Positions 1 to 9,544 are shown, counted from the first letter of the stretch. The stretch: 64,000 bases of DNA from Tolypothrix bouteillei VB521301 (GCF_000760695.4 NZ_JHEG04000001.1:697599-761598); one strand, 5' to 3'. Notes: generated by a model not told the origin, from the letters alone. Numbers and translations: made by a program.

Positions 1-252
1 TTGGTTCGTTGGTAAGAGTTAGGCACCAGTGCATTTTTCATTTCTGCGATCGCCCTTGGCGCAAGCTGTACCCAGCTTATCGCTACAAGTATCGCAATGT
101 TACACCAAATCGATACGTTTTTAGGTTATGAGCTAGGCTCTCTTAAAGATTTTGAGAAAAAAGAATATTCGCCCTGTGAAACAAAAGCCCTTGCAGATAT
201 AGACCACAGTTAGTTCAAACATTGCTAGTAAGAAGATTAAGGAGACATAGAA
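1..252. other. Intergenic start of window with possible gene remnant
   Basis: No complete gene is visible here. On the plus strand one frame is open from 16 to the TAG at 211-213, but its first ATG is only at 106, so it could encode at most about 36 residues. The frame has a plausible protein-like composition (ending in ...ADIDHS), yet a TAA at 13-15 closes it upstream. It may be the decayed 3' end of a gene or chance. Positions 51-66 carry a 16-bp word that recurs at 38100-38115. The Shine-Dalgarno AAGGAG at 239-244 belongs to the next gene. Confidence 0.35.
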
Positions 253-957
253 ATGCACTCATTTGTGACAGCTATCCCTACTGGAATTACAGCTTTTACA
301 GCCACCAACTTGGATGATTTAGTTATCTTGACGCTGTTATTCTCGCAGGTCAATGCAACTTTCCGTCACCGACACATTGTCATTGGTCAGTACCTGGGCT
401 TTTGTACTCTCACAATCGCCAGCTTAGTTGGTTTTTTGGGAGGTTTAGTAGTCCCATCACAATGGATTGGGTTGCTAGGTTTAGTTCCAATCTCCATCGG
501 GCTAAATCGTCTGCTTAATCCAGAAAGCGATTCATCATCGCAAAGCGAGTCAGAAACCGAACTGTCTCATTCTTCTCCTTTTGCTGGGTTCCTTTGTCCC
601 CAGACTTATAGTGTAGCAGCTATTACCATCGCTAATGGCAGTGACAATGTAGGTATTTATATGCCATTGTTTGCTCACTCTACCCTTGGAGATCTGTTGG
701 TTATTATTACAGTTTTCTTGTTACTCGTTGGGGTTTGGTGTACTCTGACTTACAAACTTACTTGCAAACCAGCGATCGCCAATCTCCTGAACCGCTATGG
801 TAATAATCTTGTACCGTTTGTCTTGGTAGGTTTGGGTGTGTTTATTATTTTAGATAGTGCCTCCCTAACTCCAATGACCTTAATAGCTATTTGCCTGAGT
901 TTAATGGGGCTTATCAAAATTATTCAAAATAACAAGTTTAAAGCTCAAAGTTTGTAA
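253..957 (+). CDS. CadD-type cadmium resistance transporter family protein
   Basis: This 234-residue protein is almost entirely hydrophobic, with five to six predicted membrane segments and a polar serine/glutamate-rich loop at about residues 93-108. The N-terminal stretch with TNLDDL in the first helix and the later NGSDN motif match the CadD family, small inner-membrane proteins linked to cadmium or other cation resistance. Conserved acidic residues inside helices (about D22, D23 and D130) would sit in the transport path. The ATG is preceded by AAGGAG at 239-244 with normal spacing. The next small exported-protein gene starts 14 bp downstream and may be cotranscribed. The true substrate cannot be read from sequence; many cyanobacterial members are annotated only by homology. 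Confidence 0.8.
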   Translation: MHSFVTAIPTGITAFTATNLDDLVILTLLFSQVNATFRHRHIVIGQYLGFCTLTIASLVGFLGGLVVPSQWIGLLGLVPISIGLNRLLNPESDSSSQSESETELSHSSPFAGFLCPQTYSVAAITIANGSDNVGIYMPLFAHSTLGDLLVIITVFLLLVGVWCTLTYKLTCKPAIANLLNRYGNNLVPFVLVGLGVFIILDSASLTPMTLIAICLSLMGLIKIIQNNKFKAQSL

Positions 958-970
958 TTTTAAAAAAAAC

Positions 971-1297
971 ATGAAACTTTTTCAAGTACTTTTAGTGGTT
1001 CTAGTGCTTGTACTTAACCTATTTATGGCTTTTCCCTCTTGGGCAAAAACTCCTTCCTTAGTTAACGATGTTGATGATTTTCAAGTGGGACAGAAAGTCA
1101 TTTGGCTTTACAAAGCTCGTGCTGACTTTGATGAAGTTCACAAAATTCCTGCTGAAGTCGTGAAGCTAAGCGAAAAACAAGTACAAATTAAAATCCGCAA
1201 AAACAACGAATTTATCAATCGTTGGGTAAATCCAAATAAATTGGAGAAGTTTTGCCAAGACAAGAGAAAGTTTAAAGATTGTGAGGAGAATTCATAA
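971..1297 (+). CDS. Small exported protein of unknown function
   Basis: I do not recognise this 108-residue protein. It begins with a clear Sec signal peptide (charged MK, hydrophobic run of leucine and valine, cleavage probably after PSWA at about residue 25). The mature part is about 83 residues, basic and lysine-rich, with VGQKVIWLYKAR and later RKNNEFINRWV, suggesting a small beta domain of SH3/Tudor-like size. Two cysteines near the C-terminus (CQDKRKFKDC) could form a disulfide in the periplasm. It follows the CadD-like gene by 14 bp, so cotranscription is plausible. Its signal peptide closely resembles that of the next gene, although the mature regions do not look alike. Confidence 0.6.
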   Translation: MKLFQVLLVVLVLVLNLFMAFPSWAKTPSLVNDVDDFQVGQKVIWLYKARADFDEVHKIPAEVVKLSEKQVQIKIRKNNEFINRWVNPNKLEKFCQDKRKFKDCEENS

Positions 1298-1539
1298 ATT
1301 TCAACTCAACCAACAACTAAAACCATTTATAATTCTCGTTCGTTAGTTGAAATTCAAGTCATTGAAAGTTTAGTAAAACTCATATTAATGTATGATTTTT
1401 AACGTTACAAAAATCATAAATAGCATCGAGAAATGGATAGAAAAGTATTTATGTCACTTACAGAAGAATGAAGCAACACCAACTTTCCCATCACATTTTT
1501 TGTCAGAAAGCACGATTGTGTAAAACAAAGGAGAAAAAT

Positions 1540-2163
1540 ATGCAGTTTATCAAAGTTGTTCTTGTCGCTGTTGTATTTATTGTGAATTTAGCGATCGCTC
1601 AGCCTTCTTGGGCGGGTAAAAATTTCACCAAGGGTACTGACTATGCTGAGGTTACTCAGGAGTTGAATGAACTTTTGAGAGTGCAAACTGCTCCAGAGCA
1701 AGCAGGCTATACACCTGAAGAATTTCAGAGCCGACTGGCAAAATTACAGTTACAAAAAAATATTATCGAAACAGCCACGAAACGAGCACAATGCCGCAAT
1801 GAAACTGGAAGAACGTTGGCTGTTTATGCCAATAAACCCAAAAAATTACCAACTCAACTCTACTATTTAGGAGCAGGAAAAATCACGGATGATGATTGGG
1901 ATTGTGATGGAATCTACTTACCTGCTATGACTCAGGTAGCTCTCAGCCCCAATGCTCAACCACAAGAGTTGACTGAACCTATCGCAGTTAAGTTTGTAGA
2001 TGGTACACAATCCATTGCTAGATTCAACCCAGCAACTGGTGCCATTGAATTGAATATTGAACCTGCTAAAGTATACAAGGCAGGCGAAAGTGCCTGGTCA
2101 ATCCCCACATTATCTCAATCATACATTGATACCCAAATTCCCACTCCACAACTGATTGATTAA
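1540..2163 (+). CDS. Exported protein of unknown function
   Basis: The preferred start is the ATG at 1540, which has AAAGGAG at 1528-1534 and opens directly into a signal peptide (MQFIKVVLVAVVF... cleaved near PSWAG). An in-frame start 24 codons upstream would put a polar leader before the signal peptide, so it is unlikely. The 207-residue product has a mature alpha-rich first half (repeated Glu/Gln/Leu, e.g. EVTQELNELLRVQ) and a beta-rich second half with cysteines at CRNETGRT and DWDCDG. No family is recognised. The signal peptide resembles that of the gene at 971, suggesting a shared origin or export route. Confidence 0.6.
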   Translation: MQFIKVVLVAVVFIVNLAIAQPSWAGKNFTKGTDYAEVTQELNELLRVQTAPEQAGYTPEEFQSRLAKLQLQKNIIETATKRAQCRNETGRTLAVYANKPKKLPTQLYYLGAGKITDDDWDCDGIYLPAMTQVALSPNAQPQELTEPIAVKFVDGTQSIARFNPATGAIELNIEPAKVYKAGESAWSIPTLSQSYIDTQIPTPQLID

Positions 2164-2248
2164 TTTTGTAGAGTAGGTTTGAATTGTCATTCTCTCGTTC
2201 CTAGCCTCAACCTAGTGGTTCACCACATAAGTTTTGATAGTCACTCAC

Positions 2249-2277
2249 CTCGTTCCCAGGCTCAGCTTGGGAACGAG
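2249..2277. repeat. GGGAACGAG interspersed hairpin repeat
   Basis: Ten-base arms CTCGTTCCCA (2249-2258) and TGGGAACGAG (2268-2277) flank a 9-base loop. The same arms occur again at 24782-24859 with a much longer loop, and a degenerate start (CTCGTTCCTAG) lies near 2195. This is a dispersed hairpin family, not gene-specific regulation. Confidence 0.7.
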
Positions 2278-2330
2278 AGTGGTTAGTGCGTTCACTTACC
2301 CAGTAAAATTAATGCGATAGACCATTAGCA

Positions 2331-2473
2331 ACTGGGAGCATCCCAATTTGGAAAAAACACGTTTGCGATTGAAATCACGACTATACAGGCTAAGTCCACG
2401 CAGGTGGACTTTGTTTATGTAGCCCCAGAATTCTATTCTGAGGGCAATTAGCACTCTTTGGGATGCTCCCAGT
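2331..2473. mobile_element. MITE-like element with 16-bp terminal inverted repeats
   Basis: ACTGGGAGCATCCCAA at 2331-2346 is the exact reverse complement of the bases at 2458-2473, giving a 143-bp element with perfect 16-bp termini. The interior has a second hairpin (AAGTCCACGCAGGTGGACTT near 2392-2411). Most of the element recurs in inverted orientation at 9404-9490 and its core recurs at 38905-38955. It is too short to encode a transposase, so if mobile it would have been moved in trans. No clear target-site duplication is seen. Classification as a MITE is inference. Confidence 0.65.
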
Positions 2474-2775
2474 CCAACTTTTATAAATTTGACCCATAAA
2501 AGCTGAATTGAATACTGACAGTGCTATGTACAACAGTTTCGGGAGGTTGAAAAATATTTTCGCAGAATTACGGAATAGTCGCATTTCACCTTGTAGGTAC
2601 TTACAGACAAATCAAACCGAGGTTAACTGATGGCAGGTCAATGCCTGAAATCTAGCAAAACCTCAAGCTTATGACTTTTAATTTATTAACTTGAAAATCT
2701 TTATAAAAATCCAAACCGTACTGCTTAAAAAGTGGTGCGGTTTTATAACCAGAAATTGAAACGATCGCTATTCTT

Positions 2776-4050
2776 ATGATGCGTTTGATGAAATTTTTTC
2801 CACTGACCTTATCTGCTTTATTTTCCACTGTACTTTTTAGCTTTGTACTTTATAACTCAAATACTACCACAATTGCTGCTCCTCAAGAAAATAAAGGTCA
2901 TACAGTAGCTTTTTTAAGTATGAGGCGCAATACGAATCAATTCAATATTTATACGATTGAAACTAACGGTTTAAACCGCCGACAGCTTTCGCGAAATCTA
3001 AATGTTAGTCCAACCATGGTTTGGTCAAATAATGGTAAGCATCTAGCTTTTGTTAGCGATGAGACTGATATTTATACAATTAATGCAGATGGATCTGGAT
3101 TAACTAAAATCTTTGCGGGGTCTTTTTGCAAAGCTTCTAGATATAGAATGAAATGGTTTTTAAATGACAAAAAATTAGCTTTTACAAGAGATTGTGATGG
3201 CAGTACCTCCGATACTCCAGGAAACGTATCTCTATATCTCAGCAATACAATTGGTACTGAAAAAACTAAATTGATTAAAGAATGGCAGATAGGAGGTATT
3301 CCACCAAAAAAAGAAATTTCGTCTTCTTTATACCTATCACCAAACGGACAAAAAGTAGTCTTTTTCAAAGATAACAGTATATTTCAGATGAGTACGGATG
3401 GCTCAGAGTTGACAACGATAACTAGCGCACCAGGAGATGATTACCCTTCCGAACTCATTTGGTCACCTGATGGGACTCAAATTGCCTTCTCATACGGAAA
3501 AGAGCGCAATCTACCAATTTATTTACTGAATATAAAAAACAAAACGCTAAAGAATTTATCAAATGCATCTGAGAAACAAGCTTATTCTGGTCTCTTATCA
3601 TGGTCACCTGATGGAACTCGGCTTGCTTACTATCATGACCAAGGTAGTCAAGAATTTGGGATTCAATTAGATATTTTTGTGCTTGATATTTTTCAAGGAA
3701 CTGTTAAAAAATTGACTGATAAGCCGGGGGAATATAGTGAATTGCAGTGGTCACCAGATAGCAAGCAGATTGCTTTTACAAGCGGAAATTTTTCTAATAA
3801 AAAGCTGTACGCGATCGCAGTTGATGAACTCAAGCTCACCGAGCTAGCTTCACAATTACCGCCATCTAGAATTGAGAGTTTAACTTGGTCTTTAGATAGT
3901 CAGCAAATTGCTTTTATCAAAGAAGAAAAAACGAACGAACAATCGGGGAATCAAAGCATTATGTATGCGATCGCTCGAGACGGTTCAAAGTTGAGAAAAT
4001 TGTCAAATTCTGGAGATTTGTTTCTTTCAAGCCCTACTTGGCGACCATAA
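2776..4050 (+). CDS. TolB-like beta-propeller exported protein
   Basis: The 424-residue product starts with a signal peptide or membrane anchor (residues 1-35, ending near TTTIAAPQ). The rest is built from repeats of the TolB/WD40-like (PD40) kind. Each blade carries a motif of the type W-SPDG-x-x-I/L-A-F, for instance SPDGTQIAFSYG, SPDGTRLAYYH and SPDSKQIAFTSG, and about six blades can be picked out. Such proteins fold as propellers in the periplasm and often bind other proteins. There is no peptidase or TolB N-terminal domain, so a role in the Tol-Pal system is not implied. The start is the first of two adjacent ATGs; the downstream neighbour begins 140 bp later on the same strand. Confidence 0.75.
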   Translation: MMRLMKFFPLTLSALFSTVLFSFVLYNSNTTTIAAPQENKGHTVAFLSMRRNTNQFNIYTIETNGLNRRQLSRNLNVSPTMVWSNNGKHLAFVSDETDIYTINADGSGLTKIFAGSFCKASRYRMKWFLNDKKLAFTRDCDGSTSDTPGNVSLYLSNTIGTEKTKLIKEWQIGGIPPKKEISSSLYLSPNGQKVVFFKDNSIFQMSTDGSELTTITSAPGDDYPSELIWSPDGTQIAFSYGKERNLPIYLLNIKNKTLKNLSNASEKQAYSGLLSWSPDGTRLAYYHDQGSQEFGIQLDIFVLDIFQGTVKKLTDKPGEYSELQWSPDSKQIAFTSGNFSNKKLYAIAVDELKLTELASQLPPSRIESLTWSLDSQQIAFIKEEKTNEQSGNQSIMYAIARDGSKLRKLSNSGDLFLSSPTWRP

Positions 4051-4208
4051 CTGTGGCTCCACCGATCGCTGCAGACAATCGCGCATATCTTCTAGTAAGT
4101 AGATACAACTAAACTTGAGGGAGTTTGTGAATTCAAGGTGCTTTTTGGGGAATCCTAACACCATCAATACCCAATAATTAGCTTCGGGAATTGAAACCCC
4201 AAAACACC

Positions 4209-5168
4209 ATGAAACAATTCTTTTCCTGGCAAAACGAGCGCGTCTTCAAACAAGTCGTCAGCTTTTTTTTATTAGTTTTATTAACATCAATGGGAGCTAG
4301 TTGTCAAGCACCCTCATCCAACAATCCTGCTCAATCTGGAGCAAAGGCAAAGACGAATTTTACAGAGGCTCAACCTTTAAGAGTGGCTGTCATTCCCTGG
4401 CAAAGCCCGGAAGAACAAAAACAAAAATTGCAACCCTTAGCAGACTACCTCCAAAAAACCCTACAGCGCCGGGTCTCCTTCCAAATTTCAAAGGACTACG
4501 CAACTGCGGTGGATCTGTTGGTAAACCAGGAGGTAGATATGGCGTATTTAGCTGCAGTAACGTATATTAAGGCACGCGAGCGCAATCCTAACATTGAGCC
4601 GCTTGTCATACCAATCGATCAAACCACGGGACGGCCCTGGTACACTAGCATAATTGTTGCTGATACGACCAAAGACATTAAATCCCTGTCGGATTTAAAG
4701 GGCAAACGCTTCGCCTTTGTGAGCCCATCCTCTACATCCGGGTTCCTAATGCCCATGAATGCCTTTCAGGAAAAGGGGATCGACCCAACGCGGGACTTCA
4801 CTAGAATCCGTTATTCTGGCAGTCATGACAAAGCACAAACAGATTTGAAAACAGGTCTAGTGGATGCGATCGCTGAAGACAAAGCCTCTTTCTTAAGAAG
4901 TCAGAAAGCAGGCAAACTCTCTACTACCCAATACAAAATTATCTGGGAATCCGATCCCATACCATCGCCACCTATTGTCATCAACACAAAGAAATTTTCC
5001 CCAGAAGTCATCATCAAATTGCGACAGGCATTAATTGATGCCCCAGTTGGTGTTGTGGATGTAAGTGGGACAAAATCTGCTGGATATACCCTAGGGAAAG
5101 ATAGTGACTACGAGCAAGTGCGACAAATTTATCTCCGTTTAAAATCTGTCACAGTAGCCGCGAAATAA
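4209..5168 (+). CDS. PhnD-type periplasmic substrate-binding protein (probable lipoprotein)
   Basis: This 319-residue protein has an N-terminal hydrophobic segment ending in GASC, a slightly degenerate lipobox, so it is probably a lipoprotein. The mature part matches the phosphate/phosphonate-binding (PhnD) superfamily: LRVAVIPW at the first strand, [10 protein letters not shown], the motif [12 protein letters not shown], and [18 protein letters not shown], which lines the ligand pocket in relatives. The ATG at 4209 is preferred to a TTG six codons upstream. No permease or ATPase gene is nearby; instead the stop is 2 bp before a membrane histidine kinase. This suggests the protein senses a ligand for the kinase rather than feeding a transporter. 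The ligand is unknown. Confidence 0.8.
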   Translation: MKQFFSWQNERVFKQVVSFFLLVLLTSMGASCQAPSSNNPAQSGAKAKTNFTEAQPLRVAVIPWQSPEEQKQKLQPLADYLQKTLQRRVSFQISKDYATAVDLLVNQEVDMAYLAAVTYIKARERNPNIEPLVIPIDQTTGRPWYTSIIVADTTKDIKSLSDLKGKRFAFVSPSSTSGFLMPMNAFQEKGIDPTRDFTRIRYSGSHDKAQTDLKTGLVDAIAEDKASFLRSQKAGKLSTTQYKIIWESDPIPSPPIVINTKKFSPEVIIKLRQALIDAPVGVVDVSGTKSAGYTLGKDSDYEQVRQIYLRLKSVTVAAK

Positions 5169-5170
5169 CA

Positions 5171-7366
5171 ATGAAGATTCTTACCAAGTTTATTGGTTCG
5201 ACAGCGATTTCTGTAGGGTTGACAATTGTATTAGTGGGAGGCAGTACACTCCTTATTAAACAAACGGAACAATCGGTTGACCGCAGCCAATACCTGACAA
5301 ATCAAGCCGTTCGCAAAACTCAAGACCTACAGCTTTCCTTAGAAGAGCAAACCTCGGCACTGAAGAACTATCTGTTGCTCAACCGCAGTACAGCAGATAT
5401 TTTAGTCTACGAACAAGCTGCCTCTCGGTTTTCAATGACTTTGATTCAACTGAAACAACTGATGCCAGAGGCAAAGCAACCCAATGTGGTACTTCGCCGC
5501 CACCAGTTTCTGGTACGTCTAGTGGAAGAGCTGAAAAACCAAACCGAGTCTTCCACTCTTCAGGCACAGCAAGATGTTAAAGCTATTAACTCCTTCCAAG
5601 ATGACATCAAAATGTTTCTTAAAGTACTTGTGGAGGAAGTGCAGCAACAAGATATTGCCACCCGCCAAGCCGCCGAACGATTTCAGCAAACTGCTACCAT
5701 TGCCACCTACGCCCTGATTGGAATCGTGCTGTTGATTTTCATCGCCCAGTTTGCCTTGACCTTATTGCCCGTGATTCGCTCCATTCAGGAACTCCAACTG
5801 GGCGCTGCAAAATTGGGGGTTGGCGAGCTGAATTATCGCTTAAATATTCACACTGGCGATGAAATTGAACAATTAGCGCGGGAATTTAACCAGATGGCAG
5901 CGAGATTGTCAGAATTGTATGCTTCCTTGGAACAGAAACGAACGGCTGCCGATAGTGCAAATCAGGCCAAGAGCGAGTTCTTAGCAAATATGAGCCACGA
6001 ACTCCGCACCCCACTAAATGGCATTCTGGGCTACACCCAAATTCTCAACCGTTCCCACAGTTGGGGAGAAAAAGAACATAAAGGTATTCATATTATTCAC
6101 CAGTGTGGTTCTCATTTGCTGACGCTGATTAATGACATCCTTGATATATCGAAAATTGAAGCCCGCAAGCTGGAATTGCAACCCCAAGCGATTCATCTAC
6201 CATCTTTGTTACAGGGCATTGCAGAGATAGTCCGCATTCGGGCAGAGCAAAAAGGGATTGATTTTGTCTATTTGCCTGATGTTAACTTACCAGAAGGAAT
6301 CAAAGCCGATGATAAACGGTTGCGCCAAGTGTTGATTAACTTATTGGGGAACGCTGTTAAGTTTACCGATCGAGGGAAAGTTACGTTTAAAGTTGAGGTT
6401 ATTGGTCAAGCAAACTCACAAATAACAATTCGGTTCCAAGTTAGCGATACTGGCATTGGTATGAGTACAGAATCGTTAGCCAAAATTTTTCTTCCTTTTG
6501 AACAGGTAGGTGATGGCAAACGTCACGCCGAAGGAACGGGACTTGGACTGGCTATCAGTCACAACATCGTTACTTTGATGAACAGTGAAATTCAAGTGCA
6601 GAGTCAGTTGGGAGTTGGTAGCACCTTTTCCTTTGAGGTAAATTTACCTCTAGCCTTGGAATGGCAACAGTCTGTCAGAAATATTACCGGACAGCAATTG
6701 GTTGGGTATCAGGGGGGTAAACAAACAATTTTAGTGGTTGATGACAAATGGGAAAATCGTTCGGTAATTGTCAACTTATTGGAACCACTAGGTTTTGTCA
6801 TTGTGGAAGCGGAAGATGGGCAAGATGCGTTGGCTAAGGTGAATCAGATTATGCCCAATTTAATTATTACCGATCTCTTAATGCCTGTAATGGATGGGTA
6901 TGAATTTCTCAAAAAGATCAGACAGTCTGAGACATTTAAGGGACTTCCCGTAATTGTTTCTTCCGCATCAGTTTCGACAATCGATCAACAACAAAGCCTT
7001 GATGCTGGTGGTGATGATTTTTTGGTGAAACCCGTCCAAGCTGAGGAATTATTTAAACTATTACAAAAACACTTGCAAATTCAGTGGAATTATAAATCCA
7101 ATGCATTACCACTTGAGCCATCAGTTCATTTGGAAGAGACATCAGCAAGTATTCCGTCTGTAAAACTGGTTGTCCCTGATGCAGAAGTCCTTATACAGCT
7201 GCTTCAACTTGTTCAAGATGGACGCTTGAACAAACTAGCGGAAGTGGTTGTTACTTTAGAAAATCAGGAGCAAAGTTATGCCACTTTTGTAAAGCATATT
7301 CTGGAACTGACCGGAAAATTCCAGGTAGAGGAACTAGAAGCTTTTATTCAGCAATTTATCCATTAA
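5171..7366 (+). CDS. Hybrid sensor histidine kinase with HAMP and receiver domains
   Basis: The domain order in this 731-residue protein is: transmembrane helix (about 8-30), a periplasmic helical sensor region (about 31-175), transmembrane helix (about 177-200), HAMP (about 200-255), HisKA with phospho-acceptor H276 in SHELRTPLN, HATPase_c with the N-box (LLGNAVKF), G1 (DTGIGM) and G2 (GTGLGLAI), and a receiver domain (about 519-636) with D568 in [11 protein letters not shown] helical tail follows to residue 731. The gene begins 2 bp after the PhnD-like gene, so the two are almost certainly coupled. The small helical sensor region resembles four-helix-bundle sensors that contact a binding protein; that contact is inference. 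Confidence 0.9.
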   Translation: MKILTKFIGSTAISVGLTIVLVGGSTLLIKQTEQSVDRSQYLTNQAVRKTQDLQLSLEEQTSALKNYLLLNRSTADILVYEQAASRFSMTLIQLKQLMPEAKQPNVVLRRHQFLVRLVEELKNQTESSTLQAQQDVKAINSFQDDIKMFLKVLVEEVQQQDIATRQAAERFQQTATIATYALIGIVLLIFIAQFALTLLPVIRSIQELQLGAAKLGVGELNYRLNIHTGDEIEQLAREFNQMAARLSELYASLEQKRTAADSANQAKSEFLANMSHELRTPLNGILGYTQILNRSHSWGEKEHKGIHIIHQCGSHLLTLINDILDISKIEARKLELQPQAIHLPSLLQGIAEIVRIRAEQKGIDFVYLPDVNLPEGIKADDKRLRQVLINLLGNAVKFTDRGKVTFKVEVIGQANSQITIRFQVSDTGIGMSTESLAKIFLPFEQVGDGKRHAEGTGLGLAISHNIVTLMNSEIQVQSQLGVGSTFSFEVNLPLALEWQQSVRNITGQQLVGYQGGKQTILVVDDKWENRSVIVNLLEPLGFVIVEAEDGQDALAKVNQIMPNLIITDLLMPVMDGYEFLKKIRQSETFKGLPVIVSSASVSTIDQQQSLDAGGDDFLVKPVQAEELFKLLQKHLQIQWNYKSNALPLEPSVHLEETSASIPSVKLVVPDAEVLIQLLQLVQDGRLNKLAEVVVTLENQEQSYATFVKHILELTGKFQVEELEAFIQQFIH

Positions 7367-7389
7367 TTAAAGATGTAAAGAGGTGAAAG

Positions 7390-8673
7390 ATGCAAGAGGT
7401 ACAATTAATTTTGGTGGTTGATGATACTCCGGCGAATTTGGCCGTAACTTCTGAAGTCTTGACTGATGCGGGGTTTGAAGTTGCGATCGCGAAAGATGGT
7501 GAACGTGCTATTAAACAAGCCGAACGCAATTTACCCAATCTGATTTTACTGGATATTATGATGCCCGGTATTGATGGTTTTGAGACATGCCGTCGCCTGA
7601 AAGCCTCACCCATTACCCAAGAAATTCCCATCATTTTTATGACGGCTCTTTCAGATACCACCGATAAGGTTATGGGATTTAACTTGGGTGGAGTCGATTA
7701 CATTACAAAGCCATTTCAAGAAGCAGAACTGCTTGCTCGTGTTAAAACTCATTTAAAATTACGCCATCTCACGCAAAATTTAGAACAACAAGTTGCCGAG
7801 CGTACAGCTGAACTTAGGGCAACCTTACAACAATTACAACAGTCGCAGTTTCAGTTAATACAATCAGAAAAAATGGCAACCTTGGGACTTTTGATGGCGG
7901 GTGTTGCCCACGAAATCAATAATCCTGTTAACTTTATTCATGGTAATTTGGATCATATTGAAGGGTATACTCAAACTCTGATAGAATTTATCCAACTTTA
8001 TCAAAAGCACTATCCCCATCCCCCAACAGAAATTCAAGAGAAAGCAGAGAATGAAGATCTGGAATTTTTACAAGAAGACTTGCTCAAAATTGTGAGTTCT
8101 ATCAAAATGGGTAGCGATCGCATCCGAGAAATTGTCAAGACTCTCCGTAATTTCTCTCGCACCGATGAAGTGGAAGTTCAAGCTGTTGATATTCATGAGG
8201 GAATTAACAGTACTTTGACGATTTTGCAACACCGTCTCAAAGCTCATTGCGCTCGTCCAAGTATTGAAGTTATTAAAGATTACAGTGCTTTACCCCCAGT
8301 AGAATGCTATCCCGGACCTCTAAATCAGGCATTTATGAACATTTTGGTTAATGCGATCGATGCTTTAGAGGATTCATTTTACGGAGGATTCATGAATCTG
8401 AAAACACCAAGTATCTCTATCCGCACTTCAGTTATTGATACTCAATGGGTAGAAATCGCTATAGCTGACAATGGACGTGGTATTCCCGAACAGATTAAAC
8501 AACGTATATTTGACCCATTTTTTACTACCAAACCTGTTAATAAAGGTACTGGAATGGGATTATCTATTAGCTACCAAATTATTACTGATAAACATAACGG
8601 CAAGTTGGAGTGTTTTTCTACTCCTGAAGCAGGCGCAGAGTTTGTGATTCAGATTCCCATTCAACAATGTTAG
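7390..8673 (+). CDS. Response regulator fused to a histidine kinase
   Basis: This 427-residue cytoplasmic protein has an N-terminal receiver domain (residues 5-122) with the acidic pair D11/D12, phospho-acceptor D55 in LLDIMMPG and K108. A coiled-coil linker rich in Gln and Leu (about 125-160) leads to a histidine kinase core with H174 in GVAHEINNP and an HATPase domain (NALDALED region, DNGRGIP, GTGMGLSI). There is no membrane segment. A good Shine-Dalgarno (AGAGGTGA) precedes the ATG by a few bases. It lies 23 bp after the hybrid kinase and is probably the next step of a phosphorelay with it. No DNA-binding output domain is present in the operon, so the final target lies elsewhere. Confidence 0.9.
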   Translation: MQEVQLILVVDDTPANLAVTSEVLTDAGFEVAIAKDGERAIKQAERNLPNLILLDIMMPGIDGFETCRRLKASPITQEIPIIFMTALSDTTDKVMGFNLGGVDYITKPFQEAELLARVKTHLKLRHLTQNLEQQVAERTAELRATLQQLQQSQFQLIQSEKMATLGLLMAGVAHEINNPVNFIHGNLDHIEGYTQTLIEFIQLYQKHYPHPPTEIQEKAENEDLEFLQEDLLKIVSSIKMGSDRIREIVKTLRNFSRTDEVEVQAVDIHEGINSTLTILQHRLKAHCARPSIEVIKDYSALPPVECYPGPLNQAFMNILVNAIDALEDSFYGGFMNLKTPSISIRTSVIDTQWVEIAIADNGRGIPEQIKQRIFDPFFTTKPVNKGTGMGLSISYQIITDKHNGKLECFSTPEAGAEFVIQIPIQQC

Positions 8674-8763
8674 AACTCCAAGAGTTCAGCAACCGCAGAT
8701 GAATGCTGATGAACGCAGATTGTATCTACCTTATTGGGATGACAATTCGTTAACATCACCCAT

Positions 8764-9390
8764 TTACGAAACCTCGATCAATTCCATACATTTTTTTAAA
8801 AGTTCATCTGCCATTGACACAAATTCTACATCAATACACATAAATCCAAAACACTCAACCTCCTCCCTCATGCGTTGATTGTAGAACAGGGTACGGTTTA
8901 GAAACTTTTGAATTAGGTACTTTTCATCCTCACCTACATTATAAAAATTACTTTCACGCTTAATTCGGTTTTGGAACAGTTGGTCGCTAGCCGTAAGCCA
9001 AATCGCTTTAACACCATTTTTGCCAACTAAATTCGCTACAAATCCCGGCCATAACGCAGAGCCTTCAAGTATAAGGCGTTCTGTTGATAAATCAGACGCA
9101 TGAGAATGAACAATAGCCTCGACTTGCGGCAATACATTTTTCTCATAATGCGATAATACATCCAAAAAAAGAGCGTCAATAGACAGCGTTCGATAATGTT
9201 TTGCTACGTACTCTGAAATAGCCTTTCCATTTGCACCTACCCAAGGACGTCCGGGATGTCGAGCGAGGTTGTCCGTAGAACGATAACTCCAACCAAGCTT
9301 CGCCGCCAAAGATTGGCTGAGGGTCGATTTGCCTGTGTGAGAGGAGCCACCAATTAGAATCACTCGTGTTTCATTAATTAATGTATTCAT
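8764..9390 (-). CDS. P-loop kinase-like protein (AAA/zeta-type fold)
   Basis: The 208-residue product begins with a Walker A loop (GGSSHTGKST, residues 14-23) right after the first strand, as in small-molecule kinases and nucleoside kinases. The remaining sequence is helical, with a plausible lid segment (IKRESNFY) and ASDQLFQNRI, but no substrate signature that I can name. It resembles proteins annotated as 2-phosphoglycerate kinase-like or AAA-family ATPases. It is a single gene between two convergent or unrelated genes, with a decayed repeat element just upstream at 9404-9490. The substrate is unknown. Confidence 0.65.
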   Translation of the reverse strand: MNTLINETRVILIGGSSHTGKSTLSQSLAAKLGWSYRSTDNLARHPGRPWVGANGKAISEYVAKHYRTLSIDALFLDVLSHYEKNVLPQVEAIVHSHASDLSTERLILEGSALWPGFVANLVGKNGVKAIWLTASDQLFQNRIKRESNFYNVGEDEKYLIQKFLNRTLFYNQRMREEVECFGFMCIDVEFVSMADELLKKCMELIEVS

Positions 9391-9403
9391 AAACCTATTT
9401 TTA

Positions 9404-9490
9404 ATGGGAGCATCTTTAAGAGTACCGATTGCCCTCAGAATAGAATTCTAGGGCTATACAAACAAAGTCCGCCTACGCGGACTTAATTTA
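9404..9490. mobile_element. Decayed, inverted copy of the MITE-like element
   Basis: Read on the plus strand, this stretch matches the reverse complement of the 2331-2473 element. It has a damaged terminus (TGGGAGCATC), then GATTGCCCTCAGAATAGAATTCT, here noted as positions 9430-9452, then the AAGTCCGCCTACGCGGACTT hairpin. The second terminal repeat is missing. It sits immediately upstream of the kinase-like gene, between two minus-strand genes. Confidence 0.6.
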
Positions 9491-9544
9491 AGAAGCGTGG
9501 TTAATGCATTTGTAATGAATAAATTCATAATTTGTAATTATGAA

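Larger units (their letters stand above)
2164..2775. other. Repeat-rich intergenic region
   Basis: No gene is supported in these 612 bases. They contain a CTCGTTCCCA/TGGGAACGAG hairpin at 2249-2277, a MITE-like element with terminal inverted repeats at 2331-2473, and a weak inverted repeat near 2712-2742 (AAACCG...CGGTTT) followed by a short T-run just before the next gene. The open frame on the minus strand at 2390-2584 is made largely of the repeat element and is not taken as a gene. Confidence 0.6.

Noticed and set aside
2390..2584. Minus-strand open frame of 64 codons
   Set aside because: Its 3' half is made of the MITE-like element and the composition is not protein-like.
4301..4570. 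Second-frame open frame of 89 codons inside the binding-protein gene
   Set aside because: It is a shadow; the host frame gives a full PhnD-family protein.
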